Below, in pieces: positions 51,890-61,059 of a DNA stretch of 64,000 bases. This stretch comes from Flaviramulus multivorans (lineage in GTDB: Bacteria; Bacteroidota; Bacteroidia; Flavobacteriales; Flavobacteriaceae). Numbering within the stretch: position 1 is the first letter of the stretch; every line of letters starts with the position of its first letter. A program made the translations under genes and the position numbers. The notes under the pieces are model-generated. The model did not search any database, was not told the origin of the DNA, and saw only the letters and a list, made by a program, of their open reading frames with translations. The stretch lies in assembly GCF_021728415.1 (NCBI RefSeq), contig NZ_JAKKDV010000008.1, forward strand, positions 20,781-84,780. The letters are read 5' to 3'.

Positions 51890-53293
51890 TTAGTTTTTAA
51901 TTTTTTCTGGGTTAGAAATAGGATTAATGCCATATTTATCAAACAAATAAACCAATGCTGTCATAGTTGCTGCACCTAATTCCAACTCACGTTTATTCAC
52001 AGCATCAAACGTGTCATTACTTGCGTGATGATAATCGAAATAACGTTGTGAATCAGGTCTTAACCCAGCTAACACATTGGTATCTGTTTTTAAGGGTCCA
52101 ACGTCGGCACCACTTCCTCCTTTTTCAAAATAGTGAATTAAATAAGGCTTAAAAAGTGCTTGCCAGCTTAATACTTGACTAAAAGCAGCATCAGAACAAT
52201 CAAAACTAAAACCGCGAGGTGTAAATCCGCCCGAATCACTTTCCAACGCAAACACATGATTTTCACCTTTTTGTTTTGCTACTTCGGCATATTTATTTCC
52301 GCCACGTAACCCGTTTTCTTCATTCATAAATAATACAACTCTTATGCTTCGTTTAGGTTTTATTCCTGACTCTTTTAACAGTCTTAACACGTCCATTGAT
52401 TGGACTACTCCAGCGCCATCATCATGTGAACCGTCACCTAAATCCCAAGAATCTAAATGACCACCTACAACCATATATTCGTTAGGATATTCACTACCAG
52501 TAATCTGACCAATAACATTATACGATTGTACATCTGCTAGTTGTTTACAATTTTGCTTAAAGTAAAATTTAACTGAGTCATCTAAGGCTAACATCGTACT
52601 TAATAACTCCGCGTCATTAGTACTAATAGCAGCTGAAGGAATACGCCTTTCAACAGGTAAGTCGTCATATGTCATGCTTCCTGTGTGTGGTAAATCATCA
52701 AGTCTTAAATTCATCGAGCGTACAATTACACCTACAGCACCATATTTTGCTGCTTCAACTGCGCCTTGATAACGCTGATTTACACAACCACCATAAGCTT
52801 CAAAGGTGTGAATTAAATCTGCTTGCATTGGTCTATTATAAAAGACGATTTTACCTTCAACTTTTTCTTTACCTAATTGCTCTAATTCTTCAAAACTTTT
52901 TACCTCAACTACATTTGCTTTCAAGCCCAATGCTGGTGTTGCTATAGAACCACCTAAAGCACAAATATTTACATTGGTTGTTTTACCTGGTTTGGTTTCT
53001 ATAAAAGCAAACTCTTTAGCACCTCTTACCCATCTTGGTACCATGACAGGTTGTAACCACACCTTATCTAAACCTAACTTTTCTAATTCTTCTTTGGTAT
53101 AAGCTACCGCCTTTTCTGCACCTAATGAACCCGACAATCTACTCCCTATTTGATTTGACAAATGATTTAACCAATCGTAACTTTTGCCATTGGTTAAGGA
53201 TTGTGTATAAATGGTTTTTATGACTTCCTCGTCCGTTTGTGAATAAATATTTAAAGTAAATAGGATGAATATTATATAAGTAAGTTGCTTCAT
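51890..53293 (-). CDS. Exported M28 family metallopeptidase
   Basis: A 467-residue aminopeptidase/carboxypeptidase. Signal peptide about 1-19. A PA-like protease-associated insert (about 120-240) precedes the M28 core: GGHLDSWDLGDGSHDDGAG (zinc ligands H and D), MNEENGLRGGNKYAEVAKQ (catalytic Glu and ligand Glu), ESDSGGFTP, SGADVGPL and FDYHHASNDTFDAVN (last zinc ligand His). It probably trims peptides outside the inner membrane. It fits the tricorn-like peptidase and permease upstream. Confidence 0.93.
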   Translation of the reverse strand: MKQLTYIIFILFTLNIYSQTDEEVIKTIYTQSLTNGKSYDWLNHLSNQIGSRLSGSLGAEKAVAYTKEELEKLGLDKVWLQPVMVPRWVRGAKEFAFIETKPGKTTNVNICALGGSIATPALGLKANVVEVKSFEELEQLGKEKVEGKIVFYNRPMQADLIHTFEAYGGCVNQRYQGAVEAAKYGAVGVIVRSMNLRLDDLPHTGSMTYDDLPVERRIPSAAISTNDAELLSTMLALDDSVKFYFKQNCKQLADVQSYNVIGQITGSEYPNEYMVVGGHLDSWDLGDGSHDDGAGVVQSMDVLRLLKESGIKPKRSIRVVLFMNEENGLRGGNKYAEVAKQKGENHVFALESDSGGFTPRGFSFDCSDAAFSQVLSWQALFKPYLIHYFEKGGSGADVGPLKTDTNVLAGLRPDSQRYFDYHHASNDTFDAVNKRELELGAATMTALVYLFDKYGINPISNPEKIKN

Positions 53294-53382
53294 AAATTAT
53301 TTTTTTTGAGTTTAAAAATACTACTTCTTTAAAAATAGCATGTACTTGCGAAACATAAATTTGTGTTAAGAATTTTACCCCA

Positions 53383-53460
53383 TGCGTTAACGATTGAGCA
53401 ATTGTTGGAGCTCTCCCAATAATTTTGGGAAGCGACTTGCGAATGCGTGTTAAAACGCCC
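53383..53460. repeat. GC-richer intergenic inverted-repeat element
   Basis: A stretch of about 78 bases near 47% G+C in an otherwise about one-third G+C context. GCGTTAA (53384-53390) and TTAAAACGCCC (53450-53460) form imperfect ends; CCCAA (53415-53419) and TTGGG (53425-53429) make an inner hairpin. On the minus strand it reads GGGCGTTTT to TTAACGC, similar in layout to palindromic intergenic repeats I remember from other Flavobacteriaceae. Not checked. Confidence 0.4.
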
Positions 53461-53465
53461 AAAAC

Positions 53466-54332
53466 CTATTCATTATTGAGTTGTTGCTTGTATAAGTCAA
53501 TATTAGCCTTAGTTTCATCGTCTAATTCTGGCTCTTGTATATCGGTGTAAGTTTTTAAGGTGTCATACATAGTTTTTGCTACCAAATATCTGGCAGTTGG
53601 TTTATCGTCCGCAGGAATAATATACCAAGGCGCGTGAGGTTTAGAACTTCTATTTATCGCCTCTTCATAACATTCTTGGTACTTATCCCAAAGTTTACGC
53701 TCTTTTAAGTCGCCTGACGAAAACTTCCAGTTTTTTTCTTTTTTATCTAAACGACGTAATAATCTATTTTTTTGTTCTTGTTTTGAAAGGTTAAGAAAAA
53801 ACTTAAAAATAATTGTGCCGTTTTCAGTTATGTGCTTTTCAAAGTTATTGATTTGTTCGAAGCGTTTATCCCAAAATTCGTCATTGATGTCTTCTATGGA
53901 TTTTACAGAAGGTATTTTTTCGCCTAAAATATACCCTGGATGTACTCTGGTAACCAATACATTTTCGTAGTGTGTTCTATTAAAAACACTAAATTTACCG
54001 CGTTCGGGAAGTGCAATATAGTGCCTCCATAAATAATCATGACCTAATTCTAATTCGGTTGGCACTTTAAAACTGTGCACAACTACACCTCTTGCATTAA
54101 AATCTTTAAACACTTCTCGTATTAAGCTATCTTTCCCAGATGTATCCATACCCTGTAAACAAACCAAAACAGCATATTTGTCATGAGCGTATAAGGTATC
54201 TTGAAGTTTTCCTAATTTTCTCCTTACATCTTTAAGCGCTGATTTTGCATCTTCAATAACAACTTTTGTTTGCGATTTTTTTAGTGATATGTTTGAAGTT
54301 ACTTTGTAGTTATTAGTTTCTATTTCCTTCAT
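53466..54332 (-). CDS. ppk2: Polyphosphate kinase 2
   Basis: A 288-residue PPK2-family enzyme that uses polyphosphate to phosphorylate nucleotides (NDP or NMP). Walker A CLQGMDTSGKDSLIREVF at about 58-75, the PPK2 lid/Walker B region PTELELGHDYLWRHYIALPE and FNRTHYENVLVTRVHPGYI, and basic LSKQEQKNRLLRRLDKKEKNWKFSSGD (Arg/Lys-rich helix for polyP binding). Length fits class I/III PPK2. Monocistronic. Confidence 0.93.
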   Translation of the reverse strand: MKEIETNNYKVTSNISLKKSQTKVVIEDAKSALKDVRRKLGKLQDTLYAHDKYAVLVCLQGMDTSGKDSLIREVFKDFNARGVVVHSFKVPTELELGHDYLWRHYIALPERGKFSVFNRTHYENVLVTRVHPGYILGEKIPSVKSIEDINDEFWDKRFEQINNFEKHITENGTIIFKFFLNLSKQEQKNRLLRRLDKKEKNWKFSSGDLKERKLWDKYQECYEEAINRSSKPHAPWYIIPADDKPTARYLVAKTMYDTLKTYTDIQEPELDDETKANIDLYKQQLNNE

Positions 54333-54454
54333 TTCTTATTTAACAATGATTAATCCATAAATATAGTGAATTCATAATTTCGATGAAATGCACACTAGTC
54401 TATTATCTTTTTAATACATTCGCTCTACCTATTTATGTAACCAACCCCAAAATC

Positions 54455-55198
54455 ATGAAACATTTTTACCTATTATTTTTTTTGTTTCCTTCTTTAATCA
54501 TAAACGCACAATCAAATTGTGATGAAGCCAATTCTTATATTTTAAGTGCATATTCACACGTTAAAGATGCGTATGAGGCCAATAATATTAGTCATTTAAA
54601 ATATTACGCCAATCGCTCGTTAGAATCCTTTAAATTATCTAAAAAAACACTTGCTGATTGTAATTGTGAAACAGCTACAAACCTAACCAATAAAAGCATG
54701 GATCTTTTAGCAAAAGTTGAAGATGTAGAAACTTATGAAGATGGTCGGTTTTTTGTAAAACGTGCTAGAGATATAAGTAAGGAGTGTATTATTGAAATTG
54801 ACAAATGCTCGGTAAACTCCAATAAAAAATCAACCACTATTAGTGAAAATACAGAACTTTTAGATTTACAAAGTGAGCAATTAAAATTGAAGAAACAACA
54901 AGAGGCTTTAAAGCTAAAAGAGGAAGAAATAAAAACAAAATTGGCTCAACAAAACGAAGAAACGTTAATGCTTAAAAAAAAGCAATTAGTACTTTCATAC
55001 AAAAGCGCCATTTCTTCAAATATTAAAACTTATAACGATGTTTTAAAAATTTGTGATTGTAATCATGAACAAATAAAAGAGGTTGATAATCTTGAAGACA
55101 TAAATTCAGAAAGCCTTGCATCTATTAGGACTTATTACACCAACAATCTTAAAACATTAGCTTCAAATTATTTGGCACAACTTAACTCGTGTGAATAA
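54455..55198 (+). CDS. Exported coiled-coil protein
   Basis: A 247-residue protein with a Sec signal of about 19 residues (MKHFYLLFFLFPSLIINAQ), a Cys-containing helical domain (about 20-115; C22, C64, C66, C111 and C117) and a charged coiled coil at about 130-185 rich in Gln/Lys/Glu (LKLKKQQEALKLKEEEIKTK). I chose the ATG at 54455; reading from 54383 would add 24 residues before a proper signal peptide. It is a single gene between divergent PPK2 and convergent GNAT. I do not recognise a named family. Confidence 0.65.
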   Translation: MKHFYLLFFLFPSLIINAQSNCDEANSYILSAYSHVKDAYEANNISHLKYYANRSLESFKLSKKTLADCNCETATNLTNKSMDLLAKVEDVETYEDGRFFVKRARDISKECIIEIDKCSVNSNKKSTTISENTELLDLQSEQLKLKKQQEALKLKEEEIKTKLAQQNEETLMLKKKQLVLSYKSAISSNIKTYNDVLKICDCNHEQIKEVDNLEDINSESLASIRTYYTNNLKTLASNYLAQLNSCE

Positions 55199-55213
55199 CT
55201 TGAAGTTACTATT

Positions 55214-55666
55214 TTAAAAATGCATTTTCATGCCTTCATGTGTTGATTTAAATCCTAAATCTTCATAAAATTTAATAGCTTTAGGTCTTTGTTTGTCTGT
55301 TGTTAGTTGCAAAACGTGAGCATTTCTTTTCTTTGCTCTTTCAATGGCCCATTCAAACATTTTTTTTCCTAGTCCGATTCCTCTTTGGTCCTTTCTAATT
55401 CTTACAGCCTCAATTTGAGCTCTAACACCTCCTTGATATGTTAAGTATTGAATAAAAGTAAGTTGTAAGGTTCCTATTATTTCAGAATTATTATTCTCAA
55501 CAACTATTATTTCTTGATTGCTGTCTGAATTTATTTTTTCAAAGGCTTTAAGGTATTCATTTGGAAGCGGGATTTTATAATTTTCCCGTTTCATACCTAG
55601 TTCATCATCAGCAATCATTTGAATAATTTGAGGTAAATCATTTTTAGTTGCTTTTCTGAACTTCAT
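55214..55666 (-). CDS. GNAT family N-acetyltransferase
   Basis: A 150-residue acetyltransferase. AVRIRKDQRGIGLGKKMFEWA at about 90-110 is motif A with the acetyl-CoA loop (RGIGLGKK), and AIKFYEDLGFKSTHEGMKMHF is motif B and the C-terminal strand. It is the last gene of the minus-strand run from 60898 downward and lies 8 bases after the NtrC-like gene. Substrate unknown. Confidence 0.88.
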   Translation of the reverse strand: MKFRKATKNDLPQIIQMIADDELGMKRENYKIPLPNEYLKAFEKINSDSNQEIIVVENNNSEIIGTLQLTFIQYLTYQGGVRAQIEAVRIRKDQRGIGLGKKMFEWAIERAKKRNAHVLQLTTDKQRPKAIKFYEDLGFKSTHEGMKMHF

Positions 55667-55674
55667 TTTAATTA

Positions 55675-56838
55675 TTATTTACTAGCAAATGCTTTAACGT
55701 CTTGCTCACTTACTTCGCTGCCCCCTAAAATAATTAAGCGTTCAATAACATTACGAAGTTCCCTGATATTTCCTGTCCAATCATACTCCTGTAGCAATTT
55801 AATAGCCTTATCTGAAAACGTTTTTTTAGCGGTTCCTTGTTCTTCCGAAATTTTCTCTGAGAAATGATTTATCAATAAGGGAATATCATCACGTCTTTCA
55901 TTTAATGATGGTACTTTTATTAAAATAACGGCAAGTCTATGATATAAATCTTCTCGAAATTTACCATCTTCAATTTCTTTTTTTAAGTCCTTGTTTGTAG
56001 CCGCTATAACGCGTACATCCACTTTAATATCCTTATCGCTACCAACACGCTGAATTCTGCTTTCTTGTAAAGCCCGAAGCACTTTAGCTTGAGCAGACAA
56101 ACTCATGTCTCCTATTTCATCTAAAAAAATAGTACCTCCATTTGCTGCTTCAAATTTTCCAGCCCTATCCTTTGCTGCACTCGTAAAAGCACCTTTTACA
56201 TGACCAAACAATTCACTTTCAATAAGTTCAGAAGGGATAGCTGCACAATTTACCTCTATCATGTTTCCATTAGCTCTGTCACTTTTTTGATGTAACCAAT
56301 GTGCAACAAGTTCCTTTCCGGTTCCATTTGGTCCAGTAATAAGCACTCGGGCATCGGTTGGAGCTACTTTATCAATAATATCTTTAATTTGAGTGATGGC
56401 ACTACTCTCGCCTATCATCTCATATTTTTTACTTACTTTTTTCTTAAGAATTTTGTTTTCAACAACTAGTTCTTTTCGATCCAAAGCATTTCTAACCGTA
56501 TTTAGGAGTCTATTTAAATCTGGTGGTTTCGAAATATAATCAAAGGCTCCTAAACGCATCGTGTTAACAGCCGTATCCAAATCACCATGACCTGAAATCA
56601 TAACAATAGGAATTTCCGGTTTTAATTTTTTAATCGCTTCTAACACTTCAACACCATCCATTTTAGGCATTTTAATGTCACACAATACTAGATCAAAATC
56701 TTCATTCTTAATTTTTTCAACTCCAGATAAACCATCTTCTGATTCTTCAACTTGATAAGTATCATTTTCTTCTGAAAGAATTTTTATAAGTACACGTCTT
56801 ATCGCTGCTTCGTCTTCTATTACTAATATTTTTGACAT
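55675..56838 (-). CDS. NtrC-like response regulator without DNA-binding domain
   Basis: A 387-residue receiver plus sigma-54 AAA+ protein. Receiver 1-115: E8/D9 acidic pocket, D54 phospho-acceptor in LCDIKMPKMDG. AAA+ domain about 140-370: Walker A GPNGTGKE at 169-176, the sigma-54 contact loop GAFTSA at 216-221 (usual form GAFTGA), Walker B GGTIFLDEIGD at 234-244, sensor region and NIRELRNVIER. The protein ends at residue 387, right after the AAA+ lid, with no Fis-type HTH. No histidine kinase gene is adjacent. It overlaps no neighbour; the DUF6268 gene is 2 bases upstream. Confidence 0.92.
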   Translation of the reverse strand: MSKILVIEDEAAIRRVLIKILSEENDTYQVEESEDGLSGVEKIKNEDFDLVLCDIKMPKMDGVEVLEAIKKLKPEIPIVMISGHGDLDTAVNTMRLGAFDYISKPPDLNRLLNTVRNALDRKELVVENKILKKKVSKKYEMIGESSAITQIKDIIDKVAPTDARVLITGPNGTGKELVAHWLHQKSDRANGNMIEVNCAAIPSELIESELFGHVKGAFTSAAKDRAGKFEAANGGTIFLDEIGDMSLSAQAKVLRALQESRIQRVGSDKDIKVDVRVIAATNKDLKKEIEDGKFREDLYHRLAVILIKVPSLNERRDDIPLLINHFSEKISEEQGTAKKTFSDKAIKLLQEYDWTGNIRELRNVIERLIILGGSEVSEQDVKAFASK

Positions 56839-56840
56839 CT

Positions 56841-57725
56841 CTATATTTTAAATTTTATTCCTGTTCTTAAATAAAACGCATTTACATCGTCTAATTTATA
56901 AATTTCATCTCGGTTTTTATTTCGTAATACATTATTTAATCTGAATGTATAACCTGTATACAAATACCCTACCAAATGTTTTGTAAATAGATATTCATAA
57001 CCTAAACCAATGACAGCAACAGATAGTGAAATATGATCAACACTTTCTCCATTTACAATTGAAGGTTCTTGCAAATGTGCTAAATATCCATCTAAAGCTA
57101 GAAAGGATTGAATGTTATTTTTGCTATTAATTGAATATTTTAAGTTAGTTTTTGGCACACCCAAATTAAAACTCCATGTTTCATTAATCTCTCTATGATA
57201 GCTTACAAAAGGCAACGGAAACGGCAAACCTGTTGTAGCATTGTAGGTTAACCCTAATATTAATCGGTATGGACGTTTTAAGCTTTCTTCTTTACTCCTA
57301 TCTGCAATAAAAAAGATACCACCATTCATGAAATAATCATCAGAATTCAATTGCTTAGTTAACGTTGAAGCTATTCTTGGATTAAAATTAACACCAAATC
57401 GCCAAGTTTCATTAAGCTTAAAAGTATATCCAAGATTTAAATCTATGATATGAACTTTATTTAAGCCTGATACATCGAATGGATAATCATCTTCTAGATT
57501 TAATAAAATACGATTATACTCAGCGCCTACTATAAAATAAGAGTCGTTTTTAAGTTCAATAGGGTAATTAAAAAGAGCTTTTAACCGTGTATATTGGTCT
57601 TCAGAATTGCTTTTTGGAATAAACGAATATTCTAACCTAGCTAAATCCGTAAGTTGAGCAAATGAAAAATGTGTAATAAAAAACAAACCAACCATTAAAA
57701 TCAATCCGCTTTTTCTAAATGCCAT
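56841..57725 (-). CDS. DUF6268 outer membrane beta-barrel-like protein
   Basis: A 294-residue exported protein. Signal peptide about 1-23 (LILMVGLFFITHFSFAQ). The rest consists of alternating amphipathic strands with frequent terminal aromatic residues (AEYNRILLNLED, LNLGYTFKLNETWRFGVNF, FLRTGIKFKI), consistent with an outer membrane beta-barrel of DUF6268. It lies 20 bases after MscS and 2 before the NtrC-like gene. Role unknown; the neighbours suggest envelope stress or osmotic function. Confidence 0.75.
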   Translation of the reverse strand: MAFRKSGLILMVGLFFITHFSFAQLTDLARLEYSFIPKSNSEDQYTRLKALFNYPIELKNDSYFIVGAEYNRILLNLEDDYPFDVSGLNKVHIIDLNLGYTFKLNETWRFGVNFNPRIASTLTKQLNSDDYFMNGGIFFIADRSKEESLKRPYRLILGLTYNATTGLPFPLPFVSYHREINETWSFNLGVPKTNLKYSINSKNNIQSFLALDGYLAHLQEPSIVNGESVDHISLSVAVIGLGYEYLFTKHLVGYLYTGYTFRLNNVLRNKNRDEIYKLDDVNAFYLRTGIKFKI

Positions 57726-57745
57726 AATTTTTAAGATGGTTAGGT

Positions 57746-58663
57746 TTATTTACTATCAGAATTATTCTTGAATTGTATGTTTTGATCGGGTTTTTGAATA
57801 ATGTGTATATCTCTTTGTGGGAAAGGAATGCTGATGTTATTTTCTCTAAACAATTTATCAATTTCAAAACGTATATCACTCTTAGGAAACTGAGCTTTAA
57901 AACTATCCCCTAAAGTAAAAACGATTTTGAAGTTTAACGAACTATCGCCAAAATCTGAAAATACAACGGTTGGCTCAGGTTCACTAATAACTTCTGGATG
58001 TGTGCTTGCCGCTTGCAATAAGAGCTTTTTAACTAATTGAACATCGCTACCATAAGCAACACCAACCTCTACTGATTCTCTGGTAGTAGTACCATTTTGT
58101 GTCCAGTTATATAAACTATTCTCTAAATATAAATGGTTAGGTATTACCAAAACTTTGTTATCCAGGGTTACTGCTCTGGTTGTACGAAGCTTAATTTCTT
58201 CAACCCTTCCTACTTTACCATCAATTTCAATAATATCACCTACATGAACAGACTGATCGATAAGAATAAAAACCCCGGAAATAATATCCTGAAATAAGGT
58301 TTGCAATGCTAAACCAATACCTATTAATAATGCCGCTGATGCCGCAAAAACTGCCGTGACGTTAACACCTACCGAATGAAGCGTTATGAGCAGAATAATA
58401 AGGTAAATGAGCCACCTAAAATAGCTATAAACAACATTAAATTTTGATTTATCGTCTTGAGGAAGATTTCTAGTTATAACTCTTAAAACAATTCTTAAAA
58501 TTATAGAAGTAATAAAAATAACCGTTACTATAACTAGCAAATCAAGAATTGAGATACTTATTTTTTCTGTAAAGTCTATATGCAAATTAAGGAATGTTTT
58601 AATATTATCCCATATAGAACTTTCAGTTATCGCTTCTTCTATTTTTTCAAAATCTTGTGTCAT
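57746..58663 (-). CDS. MscS family mechanosensitive channel
   Basis: A 305-residue small-conductance mechanosensitive channel. Three hydrophobic segments (about 40-65, 85-105 and 107-130), the last being pore-lining TM3 with Gly/Ala packing (AVFAASAALLIGIGLALQTLFQ), followed by the beta domain (DQSVHVGDIIEIDGKVGRVEEI, RTTRAVTLDNKVLVIPNHLY) and an alpha/beta cage domain. Length matches E. coli MscS. It is 2 bases after the ABC permease gene. Confidence 0.93.
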   Translation of the reverse strand: MTQDFEKIEEAITESSIWDNIKTFLNLHIDFTEKISISILDLLVIVTVIFITSIILRIVLRVITRNLPQDDKSKFNVVYSYFRWLIYLIILLITLHSVGVNVTAVFAASAALLIGIGLALQTLFQDIISGVFILIDQSVHVGDIIEIDGKVGRVEEIKLRTTRAVTLDNKVLVIPNHLYLENSLYNWTQNGTTTRESVEVGVAYGSDVQLVKKLLLQAASTHPEVISEPEPTVVFSDFGDSSLNFKIVFTLGDSFKAQFPKSDIRFEIDKLFRENNISIPFPQRDIHIIQKPDQNIQFKNNSDSK

Positions 58664-58665
58664 TT

Positions 58666-59973
58666 TTAATATTTAATCCATTTAATGAGTTCTTTATAGC
58701 TTGGTTTTTTTCCATACATTAAAATACCAACTCTATATATTTTTGATGCAAACCAAACGGTAAACATAAAGGTACCAATTAATAATAATAACGAAACTAA
58801 TTGTTGCCATATTGGTACCCCAAACGGTATACGCATAAGCATAACCACAGGCGATGTAAGCGGGATAAACGAAAATACGGTTGAAACCGTACCATGTGGG
58901 TCTTCAATTACCGTAAAAATACCAATATACACCGCTAAAATTAACGGCATTATAATAGGTAATAAAAACTGTTGTGTATCGGTCTCGTTATCAACGGCTG
59001 CACCAATAGCAGCATACAACGAGCTGTATAGCAAATAACCACTGATAAAAAATAAAATAAATGCTATAATTAAATTAGTAATAGGCAAATTATAGAATGC
59101 ATTTATTAAATTTTGAATTTGAGAATTGGCTTCTGGCGATTCCATTGCTTGTTGCAACATATCTTGCTGTGGGCTTTGCATCATATCAATACCAAAAACT
59201 AACGATATGATAGTCATTAAAACACCTCCTAAAATTATCCAAATTACAAACTGCGTTATCCCAGCTAATGAAGTGCCAATAATTTTACCCAGCATCAATT
59301 GTACTGGTTTTACCGATGAAATAATTACTTCAATAATTCTACTCGTTTTTTCCTCAATAACGCTACGCATAATCATGTTCCCATAAATGATGATAAACAT
59401 AAATAGCAAATACCCTGCTGCTCCACCAAAAATTAACTTCACTACGCTATCAATTTTTGAGGTTTTTTCGCCCTCAAAACTTTCTTGGGCTATATCAACA
59501 TAAACTTTAGAAGCATTAATCATGCTTACATCAACTCCTTGCTGTTCTAATTTTATATTAGTTAATTTTTTCTCTAATTGATTTTCAAGATTTGAAATTA
59601 TACTAATAGACGGAGATTCTTCCGAATAAAATTCTATATGATTTGAGATGTCATCAACATTACTAAACTTATCAATATGTAAAAGTCCGTATGACGATGT
59701 TTCTTTTACAATAGCTTTCGCATCCGATAAAGACATGTTATGCAATATATTGTACTTCGTTTTTTCAGTGCTTTGAAAAGCGCTTTCTACCAATCCTGAT
59801 TCATCTAAAATTGAAATAGTTCGAACTTTATCGTTATTTAATTGTGATAAATAGGCAACAACTGATATAAGTGCAATCATTATTATCGGACTTAAAATAG
59901 TCATCACAATAAAAGATTTATTCTTAACCTTAGTTAAGTACTCACGTTTTATAATTAATGGTAAATGATTCAT
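58666..59973 (-). CDS. ABC exporter permease (NatB-like)
   Basis: A 435-residue ABC-2 type permease. TM1 near 17-40 is followed by a periplasmic domain of about 135 residues (40-175), then five further segments at about 180-430. VIEEKTSRIIEVIISSVKPVQLMLGKIIG is the conserved cytoplasmic loop of NatB/ABC-2 permeases. It is 1 base from the ATPase gene. Possibly a Na+ or drug exporter. Confidence 0.9.
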   Translation of the reverse strand: MNHLPLIIKREYLTKVKNKSFIVMTILSPIIMIALISVVAYLSQLNNDKVRTISILDESGLVESAFQSTEKTKYNILHNMSLSDAKAIVKETSSYGLLHIDKFSNVDDISNHIEFYSEESPSISIISNLENQLEKKLTNIKLEQQGVDVSMINASKVYVDIAQESFEGEKTSKIDSVVKLIFGGAAGYLLFMFIIIYGNMIMRSVIEEKTSRIIEVIISSVKPVQLMLGKIIGTSLAGITQFVIWIILGGVLMTIISLVFGIDMMQSPQQDMLQQAMESPEANSQIQNLINAFYNLPITNLIIAFILFFISGYLLYSSLYAAIGAAVDNETDTQQFLLPIIMPLILAVYIGIFTVIEDPHGTVSTVFSFIPLTSPVVMLMRIPFGVPIWQQLVSLLLLIGTFMFTVWFASKIYRVGILMYGKKPSYKELIKWIKY

Positions 59974-59974
59974 T

Positions 59975-60898
59975 TTAGTTATTCTTTACAGTTTGAATAA
60001 AAATATCGTTAACACTTGGTATCAATTCTACAAAATGAGACACATCTCCTTTTGAAGTGAGAAAATTAAGCAAGTCATTTGGTGCGTCACCATTAAGCTT
60101 AATATTTAGCTTTAACTCATCTTCTAAACTTTTGAAATTTGCTTTTGATACTTCGAATTTTTCAGATAATTCTTTTTGCAAAACTGCTTTATTGTTTGTT
60201 CTAATACCAACTTCGAAAGTGTTAATTTTATATTGACGTTTTATATCAATAAGTCTACCATCTAGTATTTTATTAGATTGATGTATCAATGCAATATCAT
60301 CACAGAGCTCTTCAACGGATTCCATTCTATGTGTTGAAAAAATAACCGTAGCACCATCTTCCCGTAATCGTAGTATTTCATCTTTTATTAAGTTGGCATT
60401 TATAGGGTCGAAGCCCGAAAAAGGTTCATCAAAAATTAATAATTTAGGTTGATGAAGCACCGTTACTACAAACTGTATTTTTTGAGCCATCCCTTTTGAA
60501 AGCTCTTGTATTTTTTTATTCCACCAATCGCCAATTTCTAAACGCTCAAACCAATATTTTAAACGCGTTTTAGCTTCCGCTTTACTCAAACCTTTTAATT
60601 GCGCTAAATATAAAGCCTGCTCGCCTACCTTCATAGATTTGTATAACCCACGTTCTTCTGGTAAATAACCAATGTCTTTTATGTGATTTTCATTTAGAGC
60701 TTCACCATCTAAATGAACCGTGCCATTATCTGGCATAGTTATTTGATTTATAACTCGTATTAGCGTAGTTTTTCCAGCTCCGTTAGGTCCTAATAATCCA
60801 AATATACTGCCTTTAGGAACTGCAATTGATACATTATTTAGGGCTTTAAAATCTCCAAAATTTTTAGAAACCTTATTAACTTCAAGTAAGTTACTCAT
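59975..60898 (-). CDS. ABC exporter ATP-binding protein (NatA-like)
   Basis: A 307-residue ATPase. Walker A GPNGAGKTT near 37-45, Q-loop, signature LSKGMAQKIQ, Walker B LLIFDEPFSGFDPIN, and the switch STHRMESVEE. The C-terminal DUF4162-like domain (about 215-300) is typical of NatA/CcmA-like exporters. First gene of a minus-strand run with permease, MscS, DUF6268, NtrC-like and GNAT. Promoter at 60927-60957. Confidence 0.92.
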   Translation of the reverse strand: MSNLLEVNKVSKNFGDFKALNNVSIAVPKGSIFGLLGPNGAGKTTLIRVINQITMPDNGTVHLDGEALNENHIKDIGYLPEERGLYKSMKVGEQALYLAQLKGLSKAEAKTRLKYWFERLEIGDWWNKKIQELSKGMAQKIQFVVTVLHQPKLLIFDEPFSGFDPINANLIKDEILRLREDGATVIFSTHRMESVEELCDDIALIHQSNKILDGRLIDIKRQYKINTFEVGIRTNNKAVLQKELSEKFEVSKANFKSLEDELKLNIKLNGDAPNDLLNFLTSKGDVSHFVELIPSVNDIFIQTVKNN

Positions 60899-60926
60899 TC
60901 GTATTTTTTAAATGTCTAGTAGTTTG

Positions 60927-60957
60927 TAAATATATTAAATGTTGAGTGAGACCTCAA
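60927..60957 (-). promoter_or_regulatory. Promoter of the NatA-like operon
   Basis: On the minus strand TTG (60955-60957) is 20 bases before TATATTTA (60927-60934), close to TAnnTTTG. The ATG is 28 bases further, giving a leader of about 20 bases. Confidence 0.5.
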
Positions 60958-61020
60958 TGTTTTTAATATAAATAATAATAAATACGTGATAAATTTTAAT
61001 GCTTTTTAATATCATTCATA

Positions 61021-61059
61021 AAAAAACAAAACCCATCCTTAAAACAAATTAAGGATGGG
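61021..61059 (-). terminator. Terminator of the candidate small RNA
   Basis: Perfect 11-bp stem CCCATCCTTAA (61032-61042) with TTAAGGATGGG (61049-61059), loop of six, followed on the minus strand by TTTTGTTTTTT. Confidence 0.85.

Noticed and set aside
53139..53462. 107-codon open frame overlapping the M28 gene start
   Set aside because: Overlaps a clear gene, reads through the hairpin element, no domain; chance frame.
54383..54454. Longer start for the coiled-coil protein gene
   Set aside because: The Met at 54455 gives a normal signal peptide; the added segment looks untranslated.
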